64,000 bases of DNA. It comes from Gimesia maris (GTDB lineage Bacteria > Planctomycetota > Planctomycetia > Planctomycetales > Planctomycetaceae). How positions within the stretch are numbered: position 1 is the stretch's first letter; every line of letters begins with the position of its first letter. This document shows, piece after piece, positions 46,622 through 55,659 of the stretch. The stretch spans positions 558,001-622,000 of the forward strand of contig NZ_CP042910.1 in the NCBI RefSeq assembly GCF_008298035.1, written 5' to 3'. The notes beneath the pieces were generated by a model. It saw only the letters and a list, made by a program, of their open reading frames with translations, was not told the DNA's origin and made no database searches. Made by a program: the position numbers and the translations under genes.

Positions 46622-47443
46622 ATGTCTGACTTGATTCCACCCCCGATTCGCGTGGGGGCGGTCTCCTATCTCAACTCGAAGCCTTTGATTGAAGATCTGG
46701 AAGAGCTCGCCGATAATGCGGAACTGATGTTGGATTATCCCAGTCTGCTGGCGGATGATCTGGCTGCCGGGCGGATTGACGTTGGATTAATCCCTTCGAT
46801 TGAAGTAATCCGCAGCTCAGAATATGAAATCATTTCCAATGCCTGTATCGCGACGCAGGGACCGGTGTTGAGTGTTAAGATGTATAGCAGGGTCCCGCTG
46901 GGGCAAATCAGAAGGCTGGCGCTGGATATGGGGTCCCGGACGAGTGCCACACTGGTTCGCATTATGCTGGCAGAACAATATGGGGTTTATCCGGAAGTCG
47001 AACCGCTGCCAATTGAGCAGGCCATTGAGTCCAGTAGTGCAGATGCCATTTTGTTAATTGGCGATCGTGCCATCCACGCACCGGAGGCGAGTTTTGTGGC
47101 GACCTGGGATCTGGGAGAAGAGTGGTTACGCTGGACTGGTCTTCCCTTTGTCTTCGCGATGTGGGCCGTGCGGCGAGATCAGGACACAGGTTTGCTGGAA
47201 TCTGCTTTATGCCGGGCACGAGATAAAGGTGTGACACTATTGGGTGAAATTGCCCGTCGGGAAGCACCGAAGCTGGGCATTGACGAATCGGTAGCCGAAA
47301 GTTACCTGAAGAATAATTTGAGTTTTTACCTGGGACCCGCGGAATGTTGCGGGTTACGTTTGTTTCAAGACTTAGCCATTAAAACGGGACTTGCGCCCGA
47401 GGGGGTTCCTCTTGTCTTCCGAAATTGCATCTCTGCTGGATAA
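46622..47443 (+). CDS. mqnA: Chorismate dehydratase of the futalosine pathway
   Basis: MqnA dehydrates chorismate to 3-enolpyruvylbenzoate, the entry to futalosine-dependent menaquinone synthesis. The fold is that of a periplasmic-binding-like protein: IRVGAVSYLNSKPLIEDLEE, YPSLLADDLAAGRIDVGLIPSIEVIRS, LALDMGSRTSATLVRIMLAEQYG, ADAILLIGDRAIHA and WTGLPFVFAMWAVR are characteristic. I use the ATG at 46622 (273 residues); an upstream ATG at 46562 would add 20 residues. It overlaps the start of mqnC by 32 bases, so the pair is cotranscribed and probably translationally coupled. Confidence 0.9.
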   Translation: MSDLIPPPIRVGAVSYLNSKPLIEDLEELADNAELMLDYPSLLADDLAAGRIDVGLIPSIEVIRSSEYEIISNACIATQGPVLSVKMYSRVPLGQIRRLALDMGSRTSATLVRIMLAEQYGVYPEVEPLPIEQAIESSSADAILLIGDRAIHAPEASFVATWDLGEEWLRWTGLPFVFAMWAVRRDQDTGLLESALCRARDKGVTLLGEIARREAPKLGIDESVAESYLKNNLSFYLGPAECCGLRLFQDLAIKTGLAPEGVPLVFRNCISAG

Positions 47444-48542
47444 AGCTGTCGCCGGCGAACGTCTGAATCGAGAAGAGGGACTCAAGCTGATGGAGTCTCA
47501 CGATCTGGTTGCGCTCGGTCGTGCAGCCAATGAGGTCACAAAACGACTGCATCCGGAACCATATCGTACTTATAATATCGATCGGAATATTAACTATTCC
47601 AATTCCTGTACGGCGGTCTGTGATTTTTGTGCCTTTTATCGTAATCCCAAATCTCCCGAAGTCTATGTGCTCAAGCCTGAGCAGCTGTATCAGAAGATTG
47701 AAGAGACGATTGAACTCGGCGGGGATCAGATTCTGCTGCAGGGGGGACTGCATCCGACGCTGAAGCTGGAATGGTATGAGGATCTGCTGCGTGATCTGCG
47801 CGAACGCTATCCGACTGTGAATGTTCATGGATTCAGCCCGCCTGAAATTCATCACTTCACGAAAGTCAATAAACTCTCTCTGCGTCAGGTGCTCGAACGA
47901 CTCAAAGCTGCTGGCTTAGGGAGTGTACCTGGAGGCGGGGGAGAGATTCTCGTCGATCGTGTTCGCAAAGAGATCACACGCGGCAAAGTCCTGACCGATG
48001 AATGGCTGGAGGTAAATCGCGTCTGGCATGAACTGGGGGGCATTTCGAGCGCCACGATGATGTTCGGTCACATCGAGACACTGGCAGAACGGATCGAGCA
48101 TCTGGATCGTCTACGGGAACTGCAGGATGAAACGCATGGCTTTTCCGCGTTCATCTGCTGGACACTGCAGCCCGACCACACGGACATGGATTATGTTCCA
48201 CCCGCAGGTGCGTTTGAGTATTTGAAGACGCAGGCCGTGAGCCGTCTGTACCTGGATAACTTCCAGAATATTCAATCTTCCTGGGTCACCCAGGGGGAAA
48301 AAACCGGTCAGATGGCACTCTTTTTTGGTGCCAATGACATGGGTAGCCTGATGATTGAAGAGAACGTGGTTTCTCAGGCAGGAACCACTCATCATCTGAC
48401 TGTTGAGACCATTCGACGCTGTATCTCTGAATCGGGCTATATCCCCAGGCAGCGGAATGTCTTTTATGACTATATCGATGATCCCGATTCGAGCGGTCCT
48501 GCCAAAGGAGCAGGTCACGTTCCGCTCCCCGTGCTCAACTGA
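47412..48542 (+). CDS. mqnC: Radical SAM cyclic dehypoxanthinyl futalosine synthase
   Basis: MqnC closes the spiro ring in the futalosine pathway by radical SAM chemistry. The cluster motif is CTAVCDFC (CxxxCxxC) after TYNIDRNINYSN, followed by LGGDQILLQGGLHPTL, VHGFSPPEIHHF, GSVPGGGGEILVDRVR and SATMMFGHIET. These segments fit MqnC better than MqnE. The start is probably the TTG at 47412 (376 residues): GAGGGGG lies seven bases upstream, inside the end of mqnA. Another TTG at 47391 is in frame but less well placed. Confidence 0.88.
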   Translation: MSSEIASLLDKAVAGERLNREEGLKLMESHDLVALGRAANEVTKRLHPEPYRTYNIDRNINYSNSCTAVCDFCAFYRNPKSPEVYVLKPEQLYQKIEETIELGGDQILLQGGLHPTLKLEWYEDLLRDLRERYPTVNVHGFSPPEIHHFTKVNKLSLRQVLERLKAAGLGSVPGGGGEILVDRVRKEITRGKVLTDEWLEVNRVWHELGGISSATMMFGHIETLAERIEHLDRLRELQDETHGFSAFICWTLQPDHTDMDYVPPAGAFEYLKTQAVSRLYLDNFQNIQSSWVTQGEKTGQMALFFGANDMGSLMIEENVVSQAGTTHHLTVETIRRCISESGYIPRQRNVFYDYIDDPDSSGPAKGAGHVPLPVLN

Positions 48543-48697
48543 CAGAAAATTGATTATACAATCAGCTTAGGGACGCCGATTCGCGGTGATAGGCTATGCT
48601 TAGCTGTAATAATAACGTATAAGTGAGCCTCTCTCACAGTTGATTGGCGCGATGCTGATCGTCTGAATAACGCGGGCATTGGGGATAATGGACGGAT

Positions 48698-49459
48698 ATG
48701 ATTCACGTCGAAGGTCTGAGCAAAAGTTTCGATGATTTGCGTCGTGGCAGTATAGTCGCGCTCGACTCAGTGAGCTTTGATGTTCAGGCAGGAGAAATCT
48801 TCGGCTTACTGGGGCCCAATGGAGCCGGTAAGACAACCTGCCTGCGCATGTTGAGTACAGTCCTGCAGCCGACAGGCGGTTCGGCCACTGTTGCCGGCTT
48901 TGATGTCGCAACCCATCCCCAGGATGTGCGGAGCCAGATTGGGTTCATGTCCTGCAATACCGGAATCTATGACCGGATGACTGCCTGGGAAATGGTGGAA
49001 TATTTTGGTCGACTCTACGGCATCGAAGAGCAGGAACTGCAGCAGAGACTGGATCGTATTTTCACGACGCTGCAGATGCAGGATATCAAAGATATGCTCG
49101 GTTCCAAAATGTCGACCGGGATGAAGCAGAAGGTATCCATTGCCCGCACGATCATTCATGATCCCCCCGTTCTGATCTTTGATGAACCGACAACGGGACT
49201 TGATGTTCTGGTGGCACGCGCCGTATTGAAAACAATCGAAGCCCTGCGTGAAGAAGGTAAGTGCATTATTTTTTCGACTCATATCATGCGGGAAGTCGAA
49301 AAATTATGCGATCGCGTCGCGGTGATTTACAAAGGAAAAATTCTGGCGATCGGTAGTATCCCGGAACTGGAAGAGCAATATCACGAGTCGGATATGGAAG
49401 AATTGTTCTTCAGTTTAATCCAACAGCATGAAGACCAGCTGGCGATGAAGGCTCAATAA
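48698..49459 (+). CDS. ABC-2 type transporter ATP-binding protein, NatA-like
   Basis: A 253-residue ATPase: Walker [17 protein letters not shown], signature [16 protein letters not shown], Walker [17 protein letters not shown] and H-loop [21 protein letters not shown]. The sequence around [28 protein letters not shown] is typical of the NatA/CcmA export group. Its stop is five bases before the permease start, so the two form one exporter. Substrate is not known; NatAB itself exports sodium. Confidence 0.9.
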   Translation: MIHVEGLSKSFDDLRRGSIVALDSVSFDVQAGEIFGLLGPNGAGKTTCLRMLSTVLQPTGGSATVAGFDVATHPQDVRSQIGFMSCNTGIYDRMTAWEMVEYFGRLYGIEEQELQQRLDRIFTTLQMQDIKDMLGSKMSTGMKQKVSIARTIIHDPPVLIFDEPTTGLDVLVARAVLKTIEALREEGKCIIFSTHIMREVEKLCDRVAVIYKGKILAIGSIPELEEQYHESDMEELFFSLIQQHEDQLAMKAQ

Positions 49460-49464
49460 TTCAG

Positions 49465-51894
49465 ATGATACAGTGGAAGAACATCAAGCTGATTTTAATG
49501 CGTGAATTGCGCGACCAGATGCGCGACCGCCGCACTTTGTTTATGGTGGCAATTCTTCCGTTGCTGCTTTACCCGGCAATGGGTATCGGCATGGTGCAGA
49601 TGACGGTGTTGTTTTCCGAACAACCCAGAACCGTTGTCATGCTGGGCGCTGATGAATTACCAAAACATCCTCAATTACTGGACGGGGATCAGTTTGTTTC
49701 CAACTGGTTCACAATTCCCTCAGATGCTGACAAGCTGCGTGTGATTACGGACAGCCAGCCTGCGGATACAGAGAACCCCGATTCTGAGACTACAGATACT
49801 GAATCAGATTCCGACCGTGAAGAGATTCTCAAGCAGGCCCGTGAGCTGGAACTTGAGCTGAAACAGCATCAGAATCTGCTGGACGAATGGGATAAACTGA
49901 AAGACAGGAAAGACAGCAGCGAGGCTGAGCTGCTTCTCAATGAAATTACTGAAACCAAGGAACGGCTCAGTAAACAGTTTGCTGAAAGTAAGATCCAGGT
50001 ACTGATCATCATACCCAAGGGTCTTTCCCAAGAGCTGGAACGTGTGAGTGAGCAACTCGCGCGACATGAGCCGATTGACTTCGATCCCGCAGTTTCATCA
50101 CGACCACTGGTGCTGGAAAACAGAGCCGATGAAAAATCGAAGCTGGCGTTTATCCGGGTTCAGGAAGCGATGCAGGCCTGGGAAAAAGCGATTCTTCGAG
50201 CCCGGCTGAATCGAGCCAACCTTCCCGTTTCTTTACCAACGCCCATCAATCCGGAAGTGATCGACCTGGCGCAGGATGACCAGCTGGCGGCGAATCTCTG
50301 GAGTAAACTCTTTCCCGCCCTGCTGATTATCATGGCTGCCACCGGCGCCTTTTATCCGGCGATCGATCTGGGGGCCGGTGAGAAAGAACGGGGCACGATG
50401 GAAACGCTGTTAATCTCACCTGCGAAGCGAACAGAAATCGTACTGGGTAAGTTTTTAACAGTGTTGGTTTTCAGTGTGTCGACGGCGTTGTTGAATCTGG
50501 CCAGTATGGGTTTTACCGGTAAGCATATGGTCAATGTGGCCGGAACCGGGGCCCTTTCCAAAATCGGGGATCTGTCGTTTCCTTCATTTTCGGCACTGTT
50601 CTGGATCGTAGTACTGTTGATTCCCCTGTCAGGGCTCTTCAGTGCCTTGTGTCTGTCGCTGGCCACCTTTGCCCGCAGCAGCAAAGAAGGCCAATATTAT
50701 CTGACACCGTTATTGATGGTCACCATTGGTCTGACCGTTTTTTGCTTATCCCCCGCAGTAGAAATCAATCCTTTTTACAGTCTGATGCCCGTGGTAGGCG
50801 TGGCTCTCCTGTTGAAAGCGATGCTGTTGTCGACCGTCAATGCCGGGATTTTGTATGTGTATGCAATTCCGGTCCTGGTGACGAGTATCGGATACAGTCT
50901 GCTGGCGCTCTGGTGGGCCATTGACCAGTTTCAACGTGAAGATGTGTTATTCCGTGAGGCCGAACGGTTTGAAGTCGGCCTCTGGTTGAAGCATCTGATG
51001 CGCACCAAAGACGCTTTGCCCAGTTTCGCGGAAGCGGGTTTCTGTTTTGTCATCATTATGCTGCTGCAGTTTGCAGTCATGAATACCATGCGGGATGCCA
51101 TCCAGATGGCGACGAGCGCAGAACGCCCGACGCGCATGATGCAGCTGCTGATGATTCAGCAACTGGCGATCATCGCGACTCCGGCTTTGATGATGGGTAT
51201 TATGCTGACGACCAGCATGCGAAAGACGTTTCGTCTGTATCTGCCTCGCTTCGGTTTCTGGATAGTGGCGATTGTCCTGGCGTTTGCCCTGCATCCACTT
51301 TCACAGGAACTGGTTTCGAGTTTAAGATGGTTCTTCCCCGCATTGCCGAAGGGGACTGTTGCTGTCCTGCAGGATATGTCCGATCCGAATCAGGCGATCT
51401 GGCTGATTTTACTGGCGTTTGCGCTGGCACCTGCGGTCTGTGAAGAACTGGCTTTCCGCGGTTTTATTTTAAGCGGCTTTGGTCGACGCGGCCGTGCCTG
51501 GCTGGCGATTATCCTGTCGAGTGTCACCTTTGGTGCCATGCATATGATTCCGCAGCAGGTCTTTAATGCAACCCTGGTCGGCCTGGCGCTGGGTTTGATT
51601 GCCGTTCACAGTCGCAGTCTGTTTCCGGGGATTGTGTTTCACTTTATCTATAACTCCCTGTCAATCTACCGGGGTCGGGTGCCTGAAAAATGGGTTCCCG
51701 AAAATGGTCTGCAGCATTTCGTCAGTATGGGGCCTGAGGGCCTGCGGTATTCCTGGCCTTTACTGCTGATTTGTGCTGCGGTCGCGATGGTACTGCTGCG
51801 ATGGGTAATACTTCAGTCCCAACCTGCCCCCGGTCAGCCGGCGGAGTCGTTGTCACTCTCCTCCTATGATCGCAGGCTCACTGATTCCAATTAA
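49465..51894 (+). CDS. ABC-2 permease fused to a CPBP intramembrane protease
   Basis: An 809-residue membrane protein. Residues 1-520 form a NatB-like permease: an N-terminal membrane segment, an extracytoplasmic region with a coiled, Glu/Asp-rich part near 95-175, then about six segments beginning LFPALLIIMAATGAFYPAIDLGAGEKERGTMETLLISPAKRTEIVLGKF. The last 250 residues are a CPBP (CAAX protease/bacteriocin-processing) domain with the motifs EELAFRGF (EExxxR), FGAMH and HFIYN carrying the catalytic residues. The fusion couples an exporter to a membrane protease; it is known in planctomycetes, but substrate and purpose are not. Confidence 0.88.
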   Translation: MIQWKNIKLILMRELRDQMRDRRTLFMVAILPLLLYPAMGIGMVQMTVLFSEQPRTVVMLGADELPKHPQLLDGDQFVSNWFTIPSDADKLRVITDSQPADTENPDSETTDTESDSDREEILKQARELELELKQHQNLLDEWDKLKDRKDSSEAELLLNEITETKERLSKQFAESKIQVLIIIPKGLSQELERVSEQLARHEPIDFDPAVSSRPLVLENRADEKSKLAFIRVQEAMQAWEKAILRARLNRANLPVSLPTPINPEVIDLAQDDQLAANLWSKLFPALLIIMAATGAFYPAIDLGAGEKERGTMETLLISPAKRTEIVLGKFLTVLVFSVSTALLNLASMGFTGKHMVNVAGTGALSKIGDLSFPSFSALFWIVVLLIPLSGLFSALCLSLATFARSSKEGQYYLTPLLMVTIGLTVFCLSPAVEINPFYSLMPVVGVALLLKAMLLSTVNAGILYVYAIPVLVTSIGYSLLALWWAIDQFQREDVLFREAERFEVGLWLKHLMRTKDALPSFAEAGFCFVIIMLLQFAVMNTMRDAIQMATSAERPTRMMQLLMIQQLAIIATPALMMGIMLTTSMRKTFRLYLPRFGFWIVAIVLAFALHPLSQELVSSLRWFFPALPKGTVAVLQDMSDPNQAIWLILLAFALAPAVCEELAFRGFILSGFGRRGRAWLAIILSSVTFGAMHMIPQQVFNATLVGLALGLIAVHSRSLFPGIVFHFIYNSLSIYRGRVPEKWVPENGLQHFVSMGPEGLRYSWPLLLICAAVAMVLLRWVILQSQPAPGQPAESLSLSSYDRRLTDSN

Positions 51895-51942
51895 GTTTTG
51901 ATCTGATATAATTTGAGCCGGTTGTAATTATGCCTGCCATCA

Positions 51943-53193
51943 ATGTTTATTAGACAAAGTGATATTTTGGAACGTCAGATTTTAGCAGCGCGCTGGGTGT
52001 ATCCTGTTGAGGGACCTCCACTGGAACGGGCCGTCGTTGAACTGGAAGGTGCCCGGATTGCCGCCGTGTATCAGGGGGAGCATCCCCGGGCAGTTGATCT
52101 GGGCAACACTGCTCTCATCCCCGGTCTGGTGAATGCACACACGCACCTGGAATTCAGCCAGCTCGAAACGCCGCTGGGTCCCGCGCAACCGTTTGCCGAA
52201 TGGATTCGGTCGATTATGAAATCGCGGTTCACTTGTTCCGTTCCCGCCAGAGATCGAATTCAGCAGGGAATCGAAGAGAGTCTGCAAGCCGGGACGACCT
52301 GCCTGGGTGAAATCGCAACCGGTTCAGAGAGTCTGCAGCTGTTGAATGCGGATGATCGAAAACCGTCGGCTGTGGTTTTCCGGGAATGTCTGGGCTTCAC
52401 CCCAGATCGAATTCAAGAGCAGCAGCAGATCGCAGCAGATTATCTGCAGCTGGGCACGGATCTGGAGTTGAGTGCTGCCGTTGGTCTGGGATTGAGTCCA
52501 CATGCGCCTTACAGTGTGAATCCCGATTTATATCTGAATCTGATCCAGCAGGCGCGCGATCAGGGAGTTCCGGCTGCTGTTCATCTGGCCGAGACAGAGG
52601 ATGAGCTGGAATTTTTGAGTCAAAAGTCCGGGCCCTTTGTTGATCTGTTAGCTGAGCTGGGGCTCTGGGATCCGCAGATATTGCGAGACGGGATGCGACT
52701 GTATGATTACCTCGCTCCCCTGGCGGAACTCACCTCGGCGCTGGCCGTGCATGGAAATTATTTTGGGGTTGCCGAGATTGAATTTCTGAAGCAGGCGCCC
52801 CAGATCTCTGTTGTTTACTGTCCGCGTACACATTATTACTTTGGCCATCGTCTGCATCCCTGGCAGAGTATGATCAGTCAGGGGATCAATGTGGCTTTGG
52901 GGACAGACAGTCGGGCCTCAAATCCCGATCTCAGTCTCTGGAAAGAACTGCAGTTTCTGCGTGACAAGTTCCCGGATGTTCCAACGGATCTTATTCTGGA
53001 GTGTGGCACTTTAGCGGGCGCCCGTGCACTGGAGCTGTCGGATGAACTGGGGACGCTGACCGTCGGGAAACGGGCGGATCTGGCTCTTGTCCGTCTGCCT
53101 GAAGGTTCTGTTCCTGCTTCAGGAAGTGATCTTTTGTTGAATTCCCGGTCCTATGTTTCGCGAGTCATGCTGAATGGCGTCTGGATCAATTGA
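51943..53193 (+). CDS. Amidohydrolase, possible aminodeoxyfutalosine deaminase
   Basis: A metal-dependent deaminase-like amidohydrolase of 416 residues. Metal and substrate motifs are VNAHTHLEF (His-x-His), LSPHAPYSV, HLAETEDELEF, the later ALAVHGN histidine and VALGTDSRASN with the metal Asp. The sequence is close to the ATZ/TRZ-type family that includes aminodeoxyfutalosine deaminases. It lies about 3.4 kb after mqnC on the same strand, behind the exporter pair, which makes a role in converting aminofutalosine in menaquinone synthesis plausible. Guanine deaminase or related activities cannot be excluded. Confidence 0.75.
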   Translation: MFIRQSDILERQILAARWVYPVEGPPLERAVVELEGARIAAVYQGEHPRAVDLGNTALIPGLVNAHTHLEFSQLETPLGPAQPFAEWIRSIMKSRFTCSVPARDRIQQGIEESLQAGTTCLGEIATGSESLQLLNADDRKPSAVVFRECLGFTPDRIQEQQQIAADYLQLGTDLELSAAVGLGLSPHAPYSVNPDLYLNLIQQARDQGVPAAVHLAETEDELEFLSQKSGPFVDLLAELGLWDPQILRDGMRLYDYLAPLAELTSALAVHGNYFGVAEIEFLKQAPQISVVYCPRTHYYFGHRLHPWQSMISQGINVALGTDSRASNPDLSLWKELQFLRDKFPDVPTDLILECGTLAGARALELSDELGTLTVGKRADLALVRLPEGSVPASGSDLLLNSRSYVSRVMLNGVWIN

Positions 53194-53247
53194 TTTCAGC
53201 AGAAATACCGTTACCCTATTATCACCAGTCGGCGCATTTTAATTAAT

Positions 53248-53265
53248 GGGGGGCCGCCTCCTTTT
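53248..53265 (+). terminator. Probable terminator after the amidohydrolase
   Basis: GGGGG (53249-53253) and CCTCC (53257-53261) pair, with one G-T, around a 3-base CCG loop, followed at once by TTTT (53262-53265). The short G/C stem plus T-run fits a rho-independent terminator 55 bases past the stop. Confidence 0.5.
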
Positions 53266-53351
53266 ATTGATTCATCTCAGTTCGGTAATGCGCGAACCCG
53301 ATCTGATGCGCGAGTGTTGCGGGTGAACTTCTCAGTTGTTGTTGAGGAACC

Positions 53352-55262
53352 ATGTTAATGGAAAAAACAATGTCAATCGAATTTGGTCAATCTGTGCCAC
53401 AACAGCTGTTTGCCGTTTCTGATGAAGAGTTTCTGCAGTCCATTCAATGGAAATCAAAGCCGACGGGCGATCTGATGAAAGGTGCTCAGTCAGGTGACCT
53501 GAATCGGTTCTGTAAAGGTTTATCCGCCAACCTGAAATCAATTGCGAAGCAGAAGCGATCAGGAAAACTGGCTGCTCAAATGCAGTGGTCGACACTCTGG
53601 TCCGATGAGTCGGTGGACGAAACCTGCCGCACTTCCGATTTGATCAGTCTGATTCGATCAGCCAGAAAGCTACCGGCGCAACTCAAGAAAAGTTCCAAAG
53701 GCTCGAAACGGAAAAAAGCTCCTGATTTGAGCTTCGATGAAATCAGTCGCCTGCTGGTCAGCTGGATCGATCAGATTTCGTCCGCCGATCCATTACTGCC
53801 TTTTGAAATGGTATTGTTAATTGAATTACTGGAAAACCTTGGTACTCGACTGGCACCCGCTGCTCTGATCAGTGTCTGGAGGACCTGTCTGTTTTCTGCA
53901 GTGACGCTTTGCTTCAAACTGGAAGAAACCGATTTTTCAGAGTTACCCGAAGACCAGGTCGCGCTGATTTCCGGAGAAGTCCCCTGGCGTGCCGGTTTAC
54001 TGTTCTCGGAGATTTCCGGGGCAAAGAATTTCCGTCAACTGGGGCAACAGAATTTACGGGACAGTTTTTTCGATCGTACTGATACTGATGGAACTCCGCA
54101 TGCAGACTTTTTCCCCCGGCTTGATTACTGGTTGATTACGCTGACGCGAGCGACTTATGCAGGCCAGATCTGGGGCAAAGCATTATGGGATCAGGAAGCA
54201 CACGAACGATTCCAGTTGTCGGTTGAGAAAATCATTGCGGCCTGCGACGCCAGTGGTCAGATCGCGCTTTGCCCGACACATACAGTTTCACATCTTGAGT
54301 TACTTGCAGCAGCGGCCTGCATTGCCGGACTTCAGTCCAGGAGTGCAGAGCGATTGTATTTAAAATCACTGCAGACCGTCAAAAAACGATCCGGATTTTT
54401 TATCCAGTCCGAGGATTGTCCTTCCAGCCAGTCTGACTGGGCTGCTCAGGCATTGATGAGAAATTACTGGTCTGACAGTTCCAATCTACTGGTTGTCAGC
54501 TGGAATGCTGAACTGCCTGTGATCAGTCTGACTGCGATGGGGAAATTACTGTTTCAGGGAGCCTGGGATTTTTCATTGACGGTTAACGGAGAAACGGTGA
54601 CCGGGGATGGTGAGTGGAGTTGTGTCTGCTGGAACACGGATGAAGATGCGGATTACCTCGAACTGCACATGGACCTGGATTCGGGTTTTCGCCTTGAGCG
54701 TCAGCTGTTACTTCCCCGCAACCAGCACTTTGCTTTTCTTGCGGATATTGTGACAGTGACAGAAGCGGCTAACATTGAGTATCGTTCGGTACTGCCCGTT
54801 TCTGCGGAACTGGCGGGGCTGGTCGACAGTGAAACACATGAGTTGACACTCAAAACCAAAGGGTTGTCGGCCCGGATCTTTCCGATTGGATTGCCCCAGG
54901 AACGGGATTTCTTTCAGCCCGGCAGCCTGACGTTTAATGAACAGCATCAACTGATATTGCAGCAGCAGGCTTCGGAAGCAACGGCCCTGTACGTGCCATT
55001 GATTATCGACTGGGAACCCGATCTGAAACGCAAGGCGGCAGACTGGTCTCGACTGACCGTCAGTGAATCGGGAAAAATATCATCCCGGGATGAAGCAGCC
55101 GGACATCGGTTGCGAATTGGGTCACATCAGTTGCTGGTGTACCGCAGTCTGAAAAAAGCGGAGCATGCGAGAGCTGTTTTGGGGCATCATACCAGTTACG
55201 AATCTGTCATCGGTCGCTTTGACACGAATGGTGATTTGAGTCCTCTGCTGTTTGTAGAGTAA
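53352..55262 (+). CDS. Unknown 636-residue protein, toroid-plus-sandwich-like
   Basis: No family is recognised. GAGG lies just before the ATG at 53352 (a second ATG at 53358 is usable). There is no signal peptide or membrane segment. Residues 1-390 are mostly helical, with a basic patch KKSSKGSKRKKAP near 115-127 and a Trp/His-rich part (DYWLITLTRATYAGQIWGKALWDQEAH, CPTHTVSHLELLAAAACIAGL). Residues 400-636 are beta-rich (DFSLTVNGETVTGDGEWSCVCWN, DYLELHMDLDSGFRLERQLLLP). This order loosely recalls the alpha-toroid plus beta-sandwich layout of heparinase II/III-type lyases. The call is tentative and catalytic residues are not identified. Confidence 0.55.
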   Translation: MLMEKTMSIEFGQSVPQQLFAVSDEEFLQSIQWKSKPTGDLMKGAQSGDLNRFCKGLSANLKSIAKQKRSGKLAAQMQWSTLWSDESVDETCRTSDLISLIRSARKLPAQLKKSSKGSKRKKAPDLSFDEISRLLVSWIDQISSADPLLPFEMVLLIELLENLGTRLAPAALISVWRTCLFSAVTLCFKLEETDFSELPEDQVALISGEVPWRAGLLFSEISGAKNFRQLGQQNLRDSFFDRTDTDGTPHADFFPRLDYWLITLTRATYAGQIWGKALWDQEAHERFQLSVEKIIAACDASGQIALCPTHTVSHLELLAAAACIAGLQSRSAERLYLKSLQTVKKRSGFFIQSEDCPSSQSDWAAQALMRNYWSDSSNLLVVSWNAELPVISLTAMGKLLFQGAWDFSLTVNGETVTGDGEWSCVCWNTDEDADYLELHMDLDSGFRLERQLLLPRNQHFAFLADIVTVTEAANIEYRSVLPVSAELAGLVDSETHELTLKTKGLSARIFPIGLPQERDFFQPGSLTFNEQHQLILQQQASEATALYVPLIIDWEPDLKRKAADWSRLTVSESGKISSRDEAAGHRLRIGSHQLLVYRSLKKAEHARAVLGHHTSYESVIGRFDTNGDLSPLLFVE

Positions 55263-55659
55263 AGGCATCGAAACAGGGCGATTTCTCTCTTTCTGAAGTG
55301 GCGGGGTACTCAGGGAGCCCCGGAATTCTTACAATGAGCGTTTCAGAAAGTAAAAATTCAACCCTGAAACAACTTTCTGACAGCGTCCTTACCTGCACGC
55401 AGTGATATTAACTCAGACGGATTGAGTACTGTAAATTTCATGTCTCATTCGTTAGTCTTACATGTACTGCTTCTACTGTAAGTGGATGGAAATCGGGTGT
55501 TCTCAATGGATATCAAAGCGATCATCTTTAACAGACTGGGTAAACGGCAGCTTTTCAATGTCTGAACATAATACGGTATGTCGGTCAGATGTCTCATCAA
55601 AAATAATTCGAATGATAGTGCTTCACTAATCTGAAACGATCGAGGACAAGAGAATAATC
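55263..55659. other. Intergenic region with a nested inverted repeat
   Basis: About 400 bases with no supported gene. CTTTCTGAA (55289-55297) pairs with TTCAGAAAG (55342-55350), enclosing an inner CGGGG (55302-55306)/CCCCG (55318-55322) stem. No T-run follows, so it is not a standard terminator. CTTTCTGA occurs again near 55373-55380. The right end holds the promoter and the GAGG ribosome binding site of the next gene. Confidence 0.4.
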
